Shown here: positions 43,432 through 56,266 of the stretch, piece by piece | How positions within the stretch are numbered: position 1 is the first letter of the stretch | How the letters are laid out: every line of letters begins with the position of its first letter | Assembly (NCBI GenBank): GCA_030789695.1 | Contig: CM061132.1 | Location: 157,648,817-157,712,816, forward strand | Source: Scilla litardierei | Taxonomy: Eukaryota > Streptophyta > Magnoliopsida > Asparagales > Asparagaceae | DNA: 64,000 nt | Reading direction: 5' to 3' | Program-made: the position numbers and the translations under genes | Notes under the pieces: generated by a model | Told to the model about the DNA's origin: nothing | Databases searched by the model: none | Seen by the model: only the letters and a program-made list of their open reading frames with translations

Positions 43432-46202
43432 ATGTACACGAGATCTACGGCGGACCCTGAAGCTATATTATTTGATCCCGAGATCGAACGTACCGCGCGG
43501 AGACTTAGAGCGAAAAGGAGACAAAATCCGGAAGGGCGGTTTATGACCAACCCGGAAACTGCAGACCAATTAGCGGCAAGAATGGCGAGGATAATTTCTA
43601 TTCGGGATAGGCTTCGGCCTAAGACCTCTTCTACTACCTCATCCATTGCCATGCCGGAGTTGGCGGCTGACAAGAACTTCGAGCTAAAGACTGGATTAGT
43701 GGTTCTGATGCAGCAGGATCCATTTCATGGGAATGCCCATGAAAATCCTCACTACCACATCCAATTATTCTTGTCGAAGTGCGCCACATTTCAAATGCCG
43801 GGGTCTCCATCGATGCCATCAGGCTGCGTCTCTTCCCCTTCACGCTAAAGGACAAGGCACTCTATTGGTTGAGGACGTAGGCTGAGGGTGTTTTCACCAC
43901 TTGGGACGAGTTGGCGAGTGCATTCATTGACAAGTTCTATCCGCCATCCAAGACGGTGAAGATCCGGAGCGCTCTTATGTCCTTCAAGCAAGGACCCCAA
44001 GAGATGCTCTATGAGGCTTGGGAGCGTTTTAAGGATCTGCAGCATCAATGCCCGCATCATAGCATAGAAGATTGGGAGCTAGTGCATAGCTTCTACAACG
44101 GTCTCCAACCGGGGACCAAACAAATTATTGATGCCGCGGCGAATGGTGCTATCTTGTCGAAGACTCCCGAGGAAGCTACGGCCCTAATTGAGGAGATGGC
44201 CTCAAACAACCAACAATGGGGCGATGAGCGAGGACACTCCACGTCCTCCTTGAAGCCGACTAGTATCTATGAAGCAAAGGCCGTAGCGGAGATTACAAGC
44301 AAGTTTGACTCTCTCCACAAGGTAGTGGAGAGATTGGAGAAGTTTATCACGGAGCCCCAAGGAGCCCCTTCCACCTCCGCTCCAACGAACCAAATGTGTG
44401 ATTGGCAAGACCAATCTCAAGCCATGTATGCGGGAGGAGAGCAAGGGGAAGGATCCTTGGAGCAAGTACAATATGTCGCGGGGAACCAAGGATATTGGGC
44501 CAATCCGGCCACAAGAAATCATCCCGGATTCTCTTACGCCAACAATGAAGGAGCTTTGAACCCGCCACAACAACCACCTCAACAAGATCGACCACCACCA
44601 CCCCAACAACAACACTATCCGCCGAGGGGGCCTCCACAACAAAATTTCCAACCGAAACAACAAGTTCCACCATATAGGCCGCCCAGATACAATCAAGGGT
44701 GGAGGAATCAAAATCAAAACCCTCCACAAGCTCAACAACGATCCGACTTCGAAGCTAGAGTGGAGGCGTTCATGGTCGAGCAAAATAAGGTCAATGCTAC
44801 CTTGAAGGCGGGGCAAGACTCCCTTAATACCGTTGTGGCTCAAATATCGGAGCAATTGGCCTTGCTCAATCGGAACACTCAACGATTGCCGGCGCAACCC
44901 GAGCAAAACCCACGGGGCAACACCGGCCACATCAATGCCGTAGTTGCCGTTACTACTAGAGGCGGGAAGGATACCACCCCCGCCATGATTCCTACCGAGG
45001 AGCCCGTGGAGGAAAGTTTGGAACCAATTGAGCCGGTAGTTGAAGTTGATAAGGAGAAGGAGCCACAAGAAAAGGAGAAATCTAGAGCGGAGCAATTGAT
45101 TGAGGAAAGATGCTTCATGCCACCGGTCCCATTCCCACAAAGGCTCGCTAGAGCGAAAATGGAGAAAAGGCTAGCGAAGTTCCTCGAGTATCTAAGAGGA
45201 GTTAGCCTCAATATTCCCTTCCTCGACGCCATCGTGGAGATCCCCACATATGCTAAATTCTTAAAGGACTTGATTTCGGGGAGAAAGAGGAAGGAGAAGA
45301 TTATGCTAGCCGAGGAGGGCTCTTGGTTCACCAAGAGAGAGAAGGAGCCGGCCAAATTTAAAGACCCGGGGAGTTTTCGGATTCCTTGCACCTTGGGCGG
45401 CGTCCCTCTTCAAAAGGCATTGGTAGATCTTGGGGCGAGTGTGAGCCTCATGCCTCTCTCCATGTTCTTAAGGCTAAAAACCGGGACAAAGTTGAAACCT
45501 ACCGACATGCGCATTCAATTGGCCGATGGGCGAATAACAAGGCCGGTAGGGATCGCCGAAGACATCCCGCTACAAGTCCCGGGAGGAATATGCTTGCCAT
45601 GTGACTTCGTGATCATGGACGTTAAGGAGGAGGGAGACACGTCATTGATACTTGGACGCCCATTCCTCGCCACCGCCGGAGTCATTGTCGACGTGCGCGA
45701 AGGTACCCTAACTTTAAATGTCGGCAACATCGAGGTGGAGCTTCACATTCCTAAGGCTATGAAACACATGCCTTACCACGAGGAACTTGACTATATGGAC
45801 CTCCTTGATGAGGTGATAGAAGAGTCGATCCCCCACTCGATTGGGGCTTTATTCGATGAAGATTTCGAGGAAGGCCCGGATTTAGGCCAAGATGAGAAGA
45901 TAGATGATTCCCCCGACTTCTCCACTGAAAACGATGAAGGCGACGCTGATGTCGCAAGGATTCGAGAGCTCTGCAAGCTCTCGAATTCGAAGTCTCCGAA
46001 GAAAGCTCAGCCGGCACGGAGATCGGCGTCACCGATGAAGCCGTTAACCGGAGCAAACGCTAGCTTGGGGGAGCCTCCCCCCAACACTATTCGAGACGAG
46101 AGACCACCGCGGGAGAACACGCCGCCGCAACTTCCAAATCCAAGCGTGCTCCCCGGAAAGTTTGATGTGTGCATCTCATATGCACCAAACATCCCGCATT
46201 AA
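43432..46202 (+). pseudogene. Athila B gag-protease ORF, nearly intact
   Basis: It starts MYTRSTADPEA at 43432. A one-base loss near 43796 shifts the frame, and TAG at 43878-43880 (probably from CAG) is a second lesion. From there 763 codons are open to TAA at 46200-46202. The Gag core (FIDKFYPPSKTVKIR, YEAWERFKDLQHQCPHH, SFYNGLQPGTKQ) is followed by a Pro/Gln-rich stretch (about 44560-44740). Then come PFPQRL, AKFLKDL, the protease signature ALVDLGASVSLMPLSM (about 45417-45465) and SLILGRPFLATA. No CCHC knuckle is visible. The ORF ends where reverse transcriptase should begin. Confidence 0.9.
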
Positions 46203-46247
46203 TTGAAAATCATAGGGGGTCGAGCTCACGACCTTAAACGAGCGCTT

Positions 46248-46265
46248 GTCGGGAGGCAACCCGAC
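46248..46265 (+). other. Hairpin GTCGGG-AGGCAA-CCCGAC after gag-protease
   Basis: A 6-bp perfect stem with loop AGGCAA lies in the phrase AACGAGCGCTTGTCGGGAGG, 45 bases after the gag-protease stop. As I recall, similar GCGCTT..GGGAGGCAACCC phrases recur after pol in plant Athila elements, so this is probably a conserved RNA structure. Confidence 0.6.
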
Positions 46266-46529
46266 GGTTATTGCTTTATTTTTATTTTTTCGTTATTTTT
46301 GTTTTAGAAATTTTTAGTGTTTTGAGTCGTTCGCCCAAAAATTTTGTGATGACGGGTCCTATATTTCTTGACAGGAGAGGAGATAGGCAAATCCATCATG
46401 AGGAGGATGAACGAGATGACGAGGAGCGCCCCAGGAAGGCGCTCGACGCTTAGGAGGAAGATCAAATCGACTGGAGGAAGAAAGATGGAGTTTAGAGCCC
46501 AAACGAAGACAAACAGCAGAAATTAAGGC

Positions 46530-46878
46530 TCACTCGGCCGAGTATACTAGTCACTCGGCCGAGTACACAAGTTCGTCCGGCCGAGCCGCTCACGAACGAG
46601 GGAAGTCTGCTGTACCCAACTCTCTGTTTATTTTCCTGATTTCAGTATAACTGCTACTCGGCCGAGTATATATATTCACTCGGTCGAGTAAAACGGATAC
46701 GCTCCTAGGGCGAGTCTTGCCGAGTAGCTTAAGCCACTCGGCCGAATGGACTTACTCCACTCGACCGAGGTTGGCAAAGCCACTCGGCCGAAGCGATAGC
46801 GGGGAGGAAATTTTCTTTGATCTCGCTCGGCCGAGTGACCTAGTCACTCGGCCGAGTCGTAACTTTTATTATATAAGG
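46530..46878 (+). promoter_or_regulatory. Internal palindrome array with TATA box upstream of ORF2
   Basis: About twelve CACTCGGCCGAGTG-type boxes (46530-46860), the same motif as in the LTR array, end directly before TATATAAGG (46870-46878). ORF2 starts about 540 bases downstream, after a C-rich leader. This looks like a second copy of the LTR promoter module driving ORF2. Confidence 0.65.
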
Positions 46879-48732
46879 GCCGAGGGGGGGCACGTTTTTC
46901 GAAACGCAAAAACCCAATTTCGCCCGACTGTTCAGCTCCCCTCGCCCGACCCTCGCTCGCTCGCGCCCTCACTCGCCCGACCGGCCACCTCGCGCCGCCG
47001 CTCGGCCAGCCACCGCCGGCCGACCACCGCTGCGGCTCGCCCGAGTCGCCGCCGGCGGCCGCCGCTCCGGCCACCTCCAGTATCGCCTGATTCGTCTTTT
47101 TCTCCTCTTTTCGTGTGTTTTTCGAGGATCCATGTGTTAAACGACCCCCAAACCCAAATTAATTCCTATATCTATCTATTATACCCCTAATGCTCCATAC
47201 GTTTTGAATATTACCCGCTGATATCGCCATTTCATGCGCAGGTTGTTTTTGGGAGCTTAGGGGAGCCCAGGGGAGCTTCTACGGACTGATTTGGGCTTTG
47301 CGGAGGCGCTATCTTCGCACTCTTCCACTTCTTAGCACTCGCGGCGTGTCGGGGTACACTCTTTCCATTATTTTGCACACGCCGCACTTTTCACGTTTTT
47401 CGGCGCGCGCTCGGGGCCGATATGCCGCCCCGGACACGGCCGCGGTCGAAGAGAGCTTCCGCCAAGCGGAAGCGGTCGGATGACGCCGGCCCCTCCCATG
47501 AGTTGGAGGACTCTCCTCCGACTTCTCCCACACACCCCATCCACCCAGCACGGCCTGCAGGCCCCGCACACCCCGCACAGCCTGCAGCGCCCGCACAGCC
47601 CGCACAGCCTCTCCCTGCCGCTCCATAGCCACCACCTCCGGCTCCACTGGTCGGGCCGCTCGGGATTACGTTCCGAGACGACGCACACCGCGCTGTCTTC
47701 GAGCATATCTCCCAGCGCTCGATCGTACCCTCCAGGTTTGCACACCTTGCTGACCTAGGACGCCTGGGGGTACTAGAGGGGATGCTCACGTTGTACGACA
47801 ACGTGGGCTGGCGAGATTTCTTCCAGGTGTCGGCGGACACATTTATCCGTCTGACACTTGAGGTACTGAGTTCGATCGCCCGGACCGACGAGGGATGCTC
47901 GTTTCGGTTCATGGACCGGGAGTGCCAGGTCACTCTCGATATGATGAGAGCATTTTTCTCGTGGCCCGCTGTCCCCGGAGCCGATCGCGGTTACGGTCCC
48001 ACCCATATCCCCCCACCTTCCTTCGACGCCGGTGCCTTCTGGGCCCGGATTACGGGTCTTCACGCTGCCTTTGACCCTAGTAGGGCCAATGCCTCGGCCA
48101 TTGTCCATCCCTGCCTCCGTATTGCTCAGCACCTTATGGCGACGACCTTTTTGGCCAGATATGAGCCGGGCACGATGTCTACGCCAGAGCTCTACATGCT
48201 CTACGCGATGACACGTCCCAGAGCTCTATCTAGGGATGGAGATGATCTGGTCCCCGCCGTCGTGATTGATGTCGCGGCTTGGTTTTTGGACCGCATCATT
48301 GTATCGGTGGGCGCTCGCTCACCGATATGCTGCGGCGGCCTGATCACCTTGCTTGCCCGTATGACCGGCGAGGACTTCCCCGACGACCTGCGACGAGTAT
48401 CGGGCCCCACTTCATTGTCGATCGATGTTATGGCCCGGATGAAGATGCTTCGTCCGCACGGTGAGCGTCAATGGGTCTGGTTGCACGGCCCTTATGGTGC
48501 CGATTACATGATTCTTCCGAGCCCAGCTCGGACTCAGATTGCACCAGCCCACGTTGACTGGCTCCCTGCGATGGATGTTCTCATCCCCGCTGCTTACGTG
48601 CTCGAGGCCGAGGAGGCCGAGCAGGCCCACGCTGCCCCTGTAGACCCTGTTGCCCCTGCCGAGCCTACCACCGAGCCTGTTGACCCTGTGGCCCCTCAGC
48701 CTACCCCAGATGTTTCCGCTGCTCCTGACACC

Positions 48733-50241
48733 TGTAATGACCCTACTTTTCATATACGCGTATTTGTACGTATTTTTGACATAGATACGTCCGTATATTT
48801 TTGGGAAGTATGCCCATATTTTTCTTTTAATTATTTGATGTAGGAATTTATTTTAAAAGATTTTAAACTCATTACTTGAATTTAGTAAATGAGAGTATTT
48901 GGAGAAATGCATGTATTTGGAGTGTATGAAGTATTTATTCAAGTATTTTTAATTTCTTAAAATACAAAAATCCACATTTTTATTACCATGACAACACATC
49001 CTATTAGGTGTCATGTTTTTAGTTAATTAGAGACACATGGCTTATTAGGTGTAAGAAGGAGAGAGTTTTGGGGATTCCTAAAACCTATGCATGAAGAACA
49101 AAACCAAGAAAAAGAAAAAGAAAATCTCATTTCACTCTCTCCCTCACTCCCCATTTCTGGCCAAAAATTAGCATGCCCCCTTTCTTTCATTTTTCTTCAT
49201 CCTCTTCCTTAGAACATACTTCCAATTAGCTCCCCTCTTCAACCTCTAAAAAGCCCCAAAATTCCTTTTCATTCCAACACCAAAAAATAGCCAAAAATCA
49301 ACCATATGGAGACAAGATTGGAGCTTGAAGAAGGAGACTAGGAGCTCAAGTTAGAGGACTTGTTAAGGTAGAAATTCCTTTCACTTATAGTAGGATTTAG
49401 TTTTAGGATTAGGAATTCCTTTTATGTTAATATGTTATGTGGAATTAGCTAGGTCAACAAAATTCTGGAATTTACACAGAATTGGCTGAAATTTTGTTAG
49501 CTTGCTGCACTTAATTGGCTACATAGAAATGCATGAAAAAAATATATGTTACTCATATTGTAGTCCTTAATAACTTTCACGTTTACAAGTTTTGCAAATT
49601 CGGACTGAAAGTTAGGGTAAAAATTCAGTTTCTAAAACTGGTCTGTTTTTAGACAGTTTTGACACCTTTCAGTAAAACGAGTATAACTCCATGCACACTT
49701 TATAAAATATTATGATCTTGATACCGTTGGAAAGCTGACTTCAATATCTTCAACCCATGATTTTTTTAGATTTTAATTCTGTCTGTAACTTGTAGAAAAA
49801 TGGACTTGAACTGAACTCAGTTTCTGGTTCAGAATGCTGAAATTATATCTGTTAGGAGAAAATCCACCATAAATCACATATGTCAACGGAGCTTATGAAA
49901 ATTGGTCAGTGAAAGGAAAACACCCATATCTCCAACTTTCGTGAAGGGACCAGACATCAATTCTGACTGTAGATAGGCTAAAAGTGATATTCTTTCTGCT
50001 GTAACAGTTTTGACAGATTCAAATGCTAATTTTGCTTAGTACTTATCATGGTGTAGTTTTGTTTGAAGTTAAGTTTGTTTGTGCTAATCATGTTCTCAAT
50101 GACATATACATGTAGTTATGCAGATGGTTCATGAAATATTCGTTATGTCAATAATATTTAAGTTCAATTTGTTTATACTTTCACATTAGTATGATCATAA
50201 CGATGAGTTTGTGATGATATTTAATGCAATTCTTTAATTGA

Positions 50242-50280
<39 letters not shown>

Positions 50281-51459
50281 ATTGTTAAAAGTTGGTTAAA
50301 GCGGTATTTAAGTCCGCTAGATGATTCGGTGACAAACGAAGTAATATCTTGAAAACTGAGAGTGAGAATGAGGAATGTATCAGTCCTTCTAAAGGAGGGT
50401 GACACGGGTTTGGGGGAAAACGGGTAAACTTTAGGAGTTAAGGAGCAGACATATGATATGAATTATCACCCGCTGTATCACTCCTGGAAGGGCGAGTTGA
50501 AAGGGTTGGAGAGGCCGCTGGTGTACCCGTGATGCACCATGACGGTAATTGATGGTTTACTCCGTTTGTCCCACAGAAAAACCGAGCAGGTCTCGCTCTA
50601 GTGCCTTGCCCCGTTCGGGCATAGAGTTGCGAGAGGCCCCCTCCGGTGCCCGTGTTGCTGGTTGGGGTACCACTTTTTCACCCACCCTGGGTGAAGTCCG
50701 CCTCCTTAGCGTCCTACGGTTTACACGGGTTCCAAATATGTGAATCATCAACTTATTGCAATTGTCTTTAATTTATGAATGTTATCTCATGTCTCCTTAT
50801 TTTGTTTACTTTAATGCTATTGTCTCATGGTAACATGTTCTTATGATTCTTTTCAATATCTGCATTTCATAATATGGTTTCATATGCATGTTTTGCAAGT
50901 TCTTATAACTAAGTTTGCATGTTGGAATGTGATCACTTTTATGCACCATAAACCTTACTTGTTAGACCACCCTCCCCTAGATAGGTAGACCAGTTCTAAA
51001 ACTGGGTTCTGCTAGAGTGTTAGGAGTTTCTACTGGGTCACGCGTTGACGTGTCCCCGTTGACTTTCAGGTCATGTGAGTTGGAGGTTGGAGATAGCGGC
51101 TGGAGCTTCGGAGTTGGTGATCAGTTGTAGTATTGGGTGGTGAGGGGTGTGATGAGAGACTTGTACTTTTTGGTGTTTCTTTTCGGGTGGAACTTTGTAC
51201 TTAGAGTTATGAATATGAAGATGTTGGTGTATGTATAAGATGTATCAATGTATCAATAAAATGGAATATTGTACTTTTGTTATTTTCTCAGTGTTTTTAT
51301 CTGTGATGGAGTTTTACTTGTACTTCCCAGCACGTACGTAGTACCTGCAGTGTTCTTCCTACTCTCTTCTATTCTTTCTTTTTACGTAACACTCGCCTCT
51401 TCGGGAATACCTGATACGGATTCGTACTTATCCGGTATCTCGGGGACCGGGGCGTTACA
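48733..51459 (+). repeat. 5' LTR of the non-coding element
   Basis: This copy has 13 GAT units at 50242-50281. It shares several blocks with the diverged solo LTR at 32333-34901. Confidence 0.95.
50242..50281. repeat. GAT microsatellite in the 5' LTR
   Basis: About 13 uninterrupted units. The matching site in the 3' LTR (55034-55088) has about 18. Confidence 0.95.
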
Positions 51460-53524
51460 GTTGGTGGCCCATGCAGGTCTCCGCACTGCGGCGTGCGTAA
51501 GGATAGTACGGGTAATGCTCTATAGGGGTAGATGAATCCTAAGGTGGGTAGGTGATCAGCCTTAGGGTAAAACCCTGGTATTAGGAAACCCAATGTACAG
51601 AGCTCCCTGAGGTTAAGCATGGGTAGTTGTTTGTATAAACATATACATGTAAGGATGGGTATGTGTTTGCATGGATATAAAAGTATTTTAGTGTATTCGC
51701 TTGTATTTCTATAGTTATGTGTCTATAAATATATATGTAAATAAGAAACACTGTAGATACGAGTATGACTACTTATGTGTATTCTTGTAATTTATAACAT
51801 AGGTGTGTGTATAGTAATGTTGTTTGTATGGATTGAGGTGAATGTAGTATTGGATGAGTGAAATTATGTATAAAACATATTATCTGTGCAAGAGAGTATT
51901 ATGTATTATCTATGTGGTAATCTATACTTAGATTATATTTGGGGGTGTATATGTATGAATAAATGGATGTATATAGAGCTGTAAGTATGGATACTAAAGT
52001 ATGATGCATTAAAGTGATGTTAGAAGATATATTTGTATATGGGTGTCTAATGGATGAGTGTATATATACGGAGTATTTGTGTGAATATGTATTGGTGTGT
52101 ATAGATATACATAAGTAGGTATGCCAAGTTATACAATATTGGTGTGTATTCATATATCATGTGATGATATGTGAGTGTAGCATATGAATACGATTTATAT
52201 ATATTGTGTATACAAGAGAGAGAGAGAGAGTGTGTGTATATACATATACTGAATTAATATAATCCTTGTGCTATAGTATATATATATGGGATTAATGTAG
52301 AGCAGGTGACACCTGATCCAAAGGATCAGGTGCAAGACACAAAGGGGTGGGCCCCAACAAGTACAAGCCCATGTGGGGGCGTGTACTCTCCACCTTTTTT
52401 GTGTCTTGCCACCTGATCCATTGGATCAGGTGGCAGCTTTTCTACATTAAATCCTATATATATATAGTGTCACATGTATATATATACTGTATTGAATATG
52501 TGTTACGTTGACTGCTTGTATGTAAGTATATTTGTGCACTGTATAAGTGGTTAAATATAGATTTACGTGAGTGAATATTGGATATGAACACATTTGTATG
52601 TATTCTTGTATATATGAAGTGAGTATGTACTAGAAGGTTGATATAATACACATATTTACTATAGTGATATTTACCGTGTACATTCTTGTGTGCGAACTAT
52701 TATATATATTTGTCTATATAATTGTAAGTGTTTATACTTATGTGCTTAAGTGATATATTTGCGTATGGTTACCCACTTGATATGCGGTGCACCATATCAA
52801 TGTGTATCATTATTGGTGTATGATTATTTACCATAAATGCATCAATAATTGGATTTACCTACTTATGTATGTATGTATAAGTATGCTAACTCTGTGACTT
52901 ATGAGTATGGTGTGTTTAAATATCGTGTGAACATGTATGTATGTAGATATATATAAATATAAGGAGTGTGTGATTACCTATAGAGATGTATGTATTTAGA
53001 TATATCTATATGTATCCATGTAATGGCATATGTCTTCGATCATATACTTGTGTGAATCTTTATGTAAGCACCTATGTGTTGAGTGAACAAGTGTATAAAT
53101 ATTGGTGTGTATATTAATGACTTGGGTGTATCTATACATGTTTCTACTTATTGCTATGTATGACATTGATACATGTGTCCATGTGTATAAGTGTACTAGC
53201 ATGGGTGTACATATTAGTCTTTATATATGTGAGTATTCTCATGCAATATAGATATATTTGTGAGTACATGGATGAATGTGGAATGTATAGTACTATGTAT
53301 GTATTGTGATGATTTGACGGTGTGTATACCTATATTCTTGGATAAGAATGTGTATATATATGTTTATAATCTACGGTATAGTGCATGTATACATGCGTGT
53401 ATAGTATATACATATAGCGTTATTTGTGTTTCTGGGGTAGGGAAACCCTTATACTACTCAGTCTCCGGTCAGACATTTATCATAGAAAGTCCGAGGGCGG
53501 ACTTGGTTATTAAGGTGGGTAGAA
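51460..53524 (+). other. C-poor internal region of the non-coding element
   Basis: It opens with TTGGTGGCCCATGCAGGTC, the probable primer-binding/leader region. About 1.9 kb of TATGTGTAT-like sequence rich in T, A and G but poor in C follows, holding a foldback element at 52289-52454. The last 100 bases (53430-53524) return to normal composition before the polypurine tract. Open frames here are low-complexity and not credible genes. Confidence 0.7.
52289..52454. mobile_element. Foldback (MITE-like) element
   Basis: GGATTAATGTAGA at the left pairs with TCTACATTAAATCC at the right. The arms of about 65 bp include CACCTGATCCAAAGGATCAG against a near-complement, so each arm also contains its own small palindrome. 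It lies within TATATATA on both sides. The GC-rich loop carries GGGGTGGGCCCC. Confidence 0.75.
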
Positions 53525-55033
53525 TGTAATGACCCTACTTTTCATATACGCGTATTTGTACGTATTTTTGACATAGATACGTCCGTATATTTTTGGGAAG
53601 TATGCCCATATTTTTCTTTTAATTATTTGATGTAGGAATTTATTTTAAAAGATTTTAAACTCATTACTTGAATTTAGTAAATGAGAGTATTTGGAGAAAT
53701 GCATGTATTTGGAGTGTATGAAGTATTTATTCAAGTATTTTTAATTTCTTAAAATACAAAAATCCACATTTTTATTACCATGACAACACATCCTATTAGG
53801 TGTCATGTTTTTAGTTAATTAGAGACACATGGCTTATTAGGTGTAAGAAGGAGAGGGTTTTGGGGATTCCTAAAACCTATGCATGAAGAACAAAACCAAG
53901 AAAAAGAAAAAGAAAATCTCATTTCACTCTCTCCCTCACTCCCCATTTCTGGCCAAAAATTAGCATGGCCCCTTTCTTTCATTTTTCTTCATCCTCTTCC
54001 TTAGAACATACTTCCAATTAGCTTCCCTCTTCAACCTCTAAAAAGCCCCAAAATTCCTTTTCATTCCAACAACAAAAAATAGCCAAAAATCAACCATATG
54101 GAGACAAGATTGGAGCTTGAAGAAGGAGACTAGGAGCTCAAGTTAGAGGACTTGTTAAGGTAGAAATTCCTTTCACTTATAGTAGGATTTAGTTTTAGGA
54201 TTAGGAATTCCTTTTATGTTAATATGTTATGTGGAATTAGCTAGGTCAACAAAATTCTGGAATTTACACAGAATTGGCTGAAACTTTGTTAGCTTGCTGC
54301 ACTTAATTGGCTACATAGAAATGCATGAAAAAAATATATGTTACTCATATTGTAGTCCTTAATAACTTTCACGTTTACAAGTTTTGCAAATTCGGACTGA
54401 AAGTTAGGGTAAAAATTCAGTTTCTAAAACTGGTCTGTTTTTAGACAGTTTTGACACCTTTCAGTAAAACGAGTATAACTCCATGCACACTTTATAAAAT
54501 ATTATGATCTTGATACCGTTGGAAAGCTGACTTCAATATCTTCAACCCATGATTTTTTTAGATTGTAATTCTGTCTGTAACTTGTAGAAAAATGGACTTG
54601 AACTGAACTCAGTTTCTGGTTCAGAATGCTGAAATTATATCTGTTAGGAGAAAATCCACCATAAATCACATATGTCAACGGAGCTTATGAAAATTGGTCA
54701 GTGAAAGGAAAACACCCATATCTCCAACTTTCGTGAAGGGACCAGACATCAATTCTGACTGTAGATAGGCTAAAAGTGATATTCTTTCTGCTGTAACAGT
54801 TTTGACAGATTCAAATGCTAATTTTGCTTAGTACTTATCATGGTGTAGTTTTGTTTGAAGTTAAGTTTGTTTGTGCTAATCATGTTCTCAATGACATATA
54901 CATGTAGTTATGCAGATGGTTCATGAAATATTCGTTATGTCAATAATATTTAAGTTCAATTTGTTTATACTTTCACATTAGTATGATCATAACGATGAGT
55001 TTGTGATGATATTTAATGCAATTCTTTAATTGA

Positions 55034-55087
<54 letters not shown>

Positions 55088-56266
55088 ATTGTTAAAAGTT
55101 GGTTAAAGCGGTATTTAAGTCCGCTAGATGATTCGGTGACAAACGAAGTAATATCTTGAAAACTGAGAGTGAGAATGAGGAATGTATCAGTCCTTCTAAA
55201 GGAGGGTGACACGGGTTTGGGGGAAAACGGGTAAACTTTAGGAGTTAAGGAGCAGACATATGATATGAATTATCACCCGCTGTATCACTCCCGGAAGGGC
55301 GAGTTGAAAGGGTTGGAGAGGCCGCTGGTGTACCCGTGATGCACCATGACGGTAATTGATGGTTTACTCCGTTTGTCCCACAGAAAAACCGAGCAGGTCT
55401 CGCTCTAGTGCCTTGCCCCGTTCGGGCATAGAGTTGCGAGAGGCCCCCTCCGGTGCCCGTGTTGCTGGTTGGGGTACCACTTTTTCACCCACCCTGGGTG
55501 AAGTCCGCCTCCTTAGCGTCCTACGGTTTACACGGGTTCCAAATATGTGAATCATCAACTTATTGCAATTGTCTTTAATTTATGAATGTTATCTCATGTC
55601 TCCTTATTTTGTTTACTTTAATGCTATTGTCTCATGGTAACATGTTCTTATGATTCTTTTCAATATCTGCATTTCATAATATGGTTTCATATGCATGTTT
55701 TGCAAGTTCTTATAACTAAGTTTGCATGTTGGAATGTGATCACTTTTATGCACCATAAACCTTACTTGTTAGACCACCCTCCCCTAGATAGGTAGACCAG
55801 TTCTAAAACTGGGTTCTGCTAGAGTGTTAGGAGTTTCTACTGGGTCACGCGTTGACGTGTCCCCGTTGACTTTCAGGTCATGTGAGTTGGAGGTTGGAGA
55901 TAGCGGCTGGAGCTTCGGAGTTGGTGATCAGTTGTAGTATTGGGTGGTGAGGGGTGTGATGAGAGACTTGTACTTTTTGGTGTTTCTTTTCAGGTGGAAC
56001 TTTGTACTTAGAGTTATGAATATGAAGATGTTGGTGTATGTATAAGATGTATCAATGTATCAATAAAATAGAATATTGTACTTTTGTTATTTTCTCAGTG
56101 TTTTTATCTGTGATGGAGTTTTACTTGTACTTCCCAGCACGTACGTAGTACCTGCAGTGTTCTTCCTACTCTCTTCTTTTCTTTCTTTTTACGTAACACT
56201 CACCTCTTCGGGAATACCTGATACGGATTCGTACTTATCCGGTATCTCGGGGACCGGGGCGTTACA
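53525..56266 (+). repeat. 3' LTR of the non-coding element
   Basis: It is nearly identical to the 5' LTR. The GAT run (55034-55088) has about 18 units, which accounts for the 15-bp length difference. The polypurine tract AAGGTGGGTAGAA (about 53512-53524) lies directly before it. Confidence 0.95.

Larger units (their letters stand above)
48733..56266 (+). mobile_element. Non-coding LTR retroelement (LARD-like) nested in Athila B ORF2
   Basis: LTRs 48733-51459 (2727 bp) and 53525-56266 (2742 bp) start TGTAATGACCC and end GGGGCGTTACA. The element is flanked by the duplication ACACC (48728-48732 and 56267-56271). The internal region, 2065 bp, encodes nothing recognisable. By eye the LTRs differ at about 12 positions plus a GAT repeat length change, about 0.4%, making this the youngest insertion in the window. 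Confidence 0.95.

Noticed and set aside
44202..45140. 312-codon minus-strand ORF opposite Athila B gag-protease
   Set aside because: Shadow of a Pro/Gln-rich coding region; Leu/Trp-rich composition and no domain.
46717..47190. 157-codon ORF between the two Athila B genes
   Set aside because: It overlaps the palindrome array, TATA box and C-rich leader; Arg/Pro/Ser composition follows from the sequence bias.
51899..53202. Minus-strand ORFs rich in His, Thr, Tyr and Ile in the non-coding element
   Set aside because: Low-complexity translation of TATGTG-like repeats.
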